IMG/VR virus record: IMGVR_UViG_3300010354_000816
Location: 1-21,419 of that record
Reading direction: 5' to 3' (one strand)
Length of the DNA: 21,419 nucleotides
From: a virus
Below the pieces are notes generated by a model. It did not search any database, was not told the origin of the DNA, and saw only the letters and a program-made list of their open reading frames with translations. Position numbers and translations under genes: made by a program. Shown piece after piece: positions 21,000 through 21,419 of this stretch (position 1 is the stretch's first letter; each line of letters starts with the position of its first letter).

Positions 21000-21419
21000 T
21001 CAGTCATTTGCAAGGCGAGAAAAATATGCCATTGCATCATCTTCATCATCATCTTGAGAGATTTGGGGAAGTGAAGGAGACTTAGAACGAGCATAAGACT
21101 GTTCCAGTTCTTCCACTACACGATCTTGAACTGTAGGAGTTTGAGTAAACTCTTCAAGATCATCTTCTTGTTCAACCACTGCACGGGAGCGAGCAGGAGA
21201 AGAGTTCTTAAGACCAAGAACCATATTCATGCGACGCTCAAGTTCTTCATAGGACTTGAACTGGTCGGGAGCAGTGATAGCAGTCAAGGAATACTCTTTC
21301 TTCCAGAGGGCTTCCAGAGCATCGTCATCATCCAGTAGTGGTTCAACAGAACCAAATTCGGACTTGTCGTAGTTCCAATACCCATCTTTCTTTACGATTT
21401 TGAGTTTGAAATTAGCACC
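21000..21419 (-). CDS. 32: Single-stranded DNA-binding protein gp32 (partial, C-terminal 139 residues)
   Basis: The frame enters from the right edge and stops at 21000 (TGA). The visible start (ANFKLKIVKKDGYWNYDKSEFG) and the following APDQFKSYEELERRMNMVLG match the end of the T4 gp32 core. There the Y-W-N-Y-D-K-S segment and the PxQFKSYEEL helix are conserved. The rest is a Ser/Arg/Glu linker leading to a strongly acidic end (DDDEDDAMAYFSRLAND), the tail through which gp32 contacts replication and recombination proteins. It is a replication gene, normally early or middle expressed, converging on the late gp53 gene. The N-terminal half is outside the window. Confidence 0.9.
   Translation of the reverse strand, partial: GANFKLKIVKKDGYWNYDKSEFGSVEPLLDDDDALEALWKKEYSLTAITAPDQFKSYEELERRMNMVLGLKNSSPARSRAVVEQEDDLEEFTQTPTVQDRVVEELEQSYARSKSPSLPQISQDDDEDDAMAYFSRLAND

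Noticed and set aside
21039-21060. Run of ATC/CAT triplets in gp32
   Set aside because: It simply codes for the acidic Asp/Glu tail of gp32.
1-21419. tRNA genes, CRISPR arrays, insertion sequences, introns
   Set aside because: No cloverleaf-like sequence, regularly spaced repeats, transposase motifs or intron-split genes were seen.

Overview
This window looks like part of the late structural region of a T4-like cyanophage (a myovirus of marine Synechococcus or Prochlorococcus). The evidence is an AT-rich, tightly packed, strand-clustered layout; recognisable T4-type proteins (gp4, gp5 N-terminal domain, gp26, gp48, gp53, gp54-type, gp32); T4-type late promoter boxes (TATAAATA); and a CP12-like Calvin-cycle regulator, a host-derived gene typical of cyanophages.

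Layout. From 17159 leftwards a long leftward (minus-strand) block encodes, in transcription order: a tail-tube-initiator-like protein (gp54 type), gp26, a 60-residue ORF that a -1 frameshift could fuse to gp26, three consecutive large tape-measure-like proteins (780, 1035 and 1019 aa), a gp27-like hub protein, a CP12-like protein, a small unknown protein, a gp5-like hub protein with no lysozyme domain, and a very large repeat-containing virion protein that runs off the left edge. From 17255 rightwards a plus-strand block encodes a NUMOD-repeat protein (a homing endonuclease lacking its nuclease domain), gp4, an unknown 128-aa protein, gp48 and gp53. The 95-bp divergent gap between the blocks holds two exact late boxes, both facing right. 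At the right edge the C-terminal part of gp32 enters on the minus strand, convergent with gp53. The 236-bp gap between them holds a terminator hairpin, an exact leftward late box and a fragment of a GIY-YIG nuclease domain.

How the parts fit. Most genes build the tail tube base, central hub and wedge. Peptidoglycan-cutting activity, which T4 carries on gp5, is absent from this gp5. It appears instead as different enzyme cassettes in two paralogous tape-measure-like proteins: GH104 transglycosylase plus M23 peptidase in one, SGNH hydrolase plus Amidase_2 in the other. The 3' end of gp26 carries a T_TTT_TTC slippery heptamer, a 10-nt spacer and a perfect GGUCC/GGACC stem. This is just ahead of the 60-aa ORF and the first tape-measure-like gene, the same arrangement as the lambda G/GT tail chaperones. 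Those are the two observations I would follow up first.

All family names come from reading motifs by eye. No database search was run, and several tail assignments rest partly on gene order.
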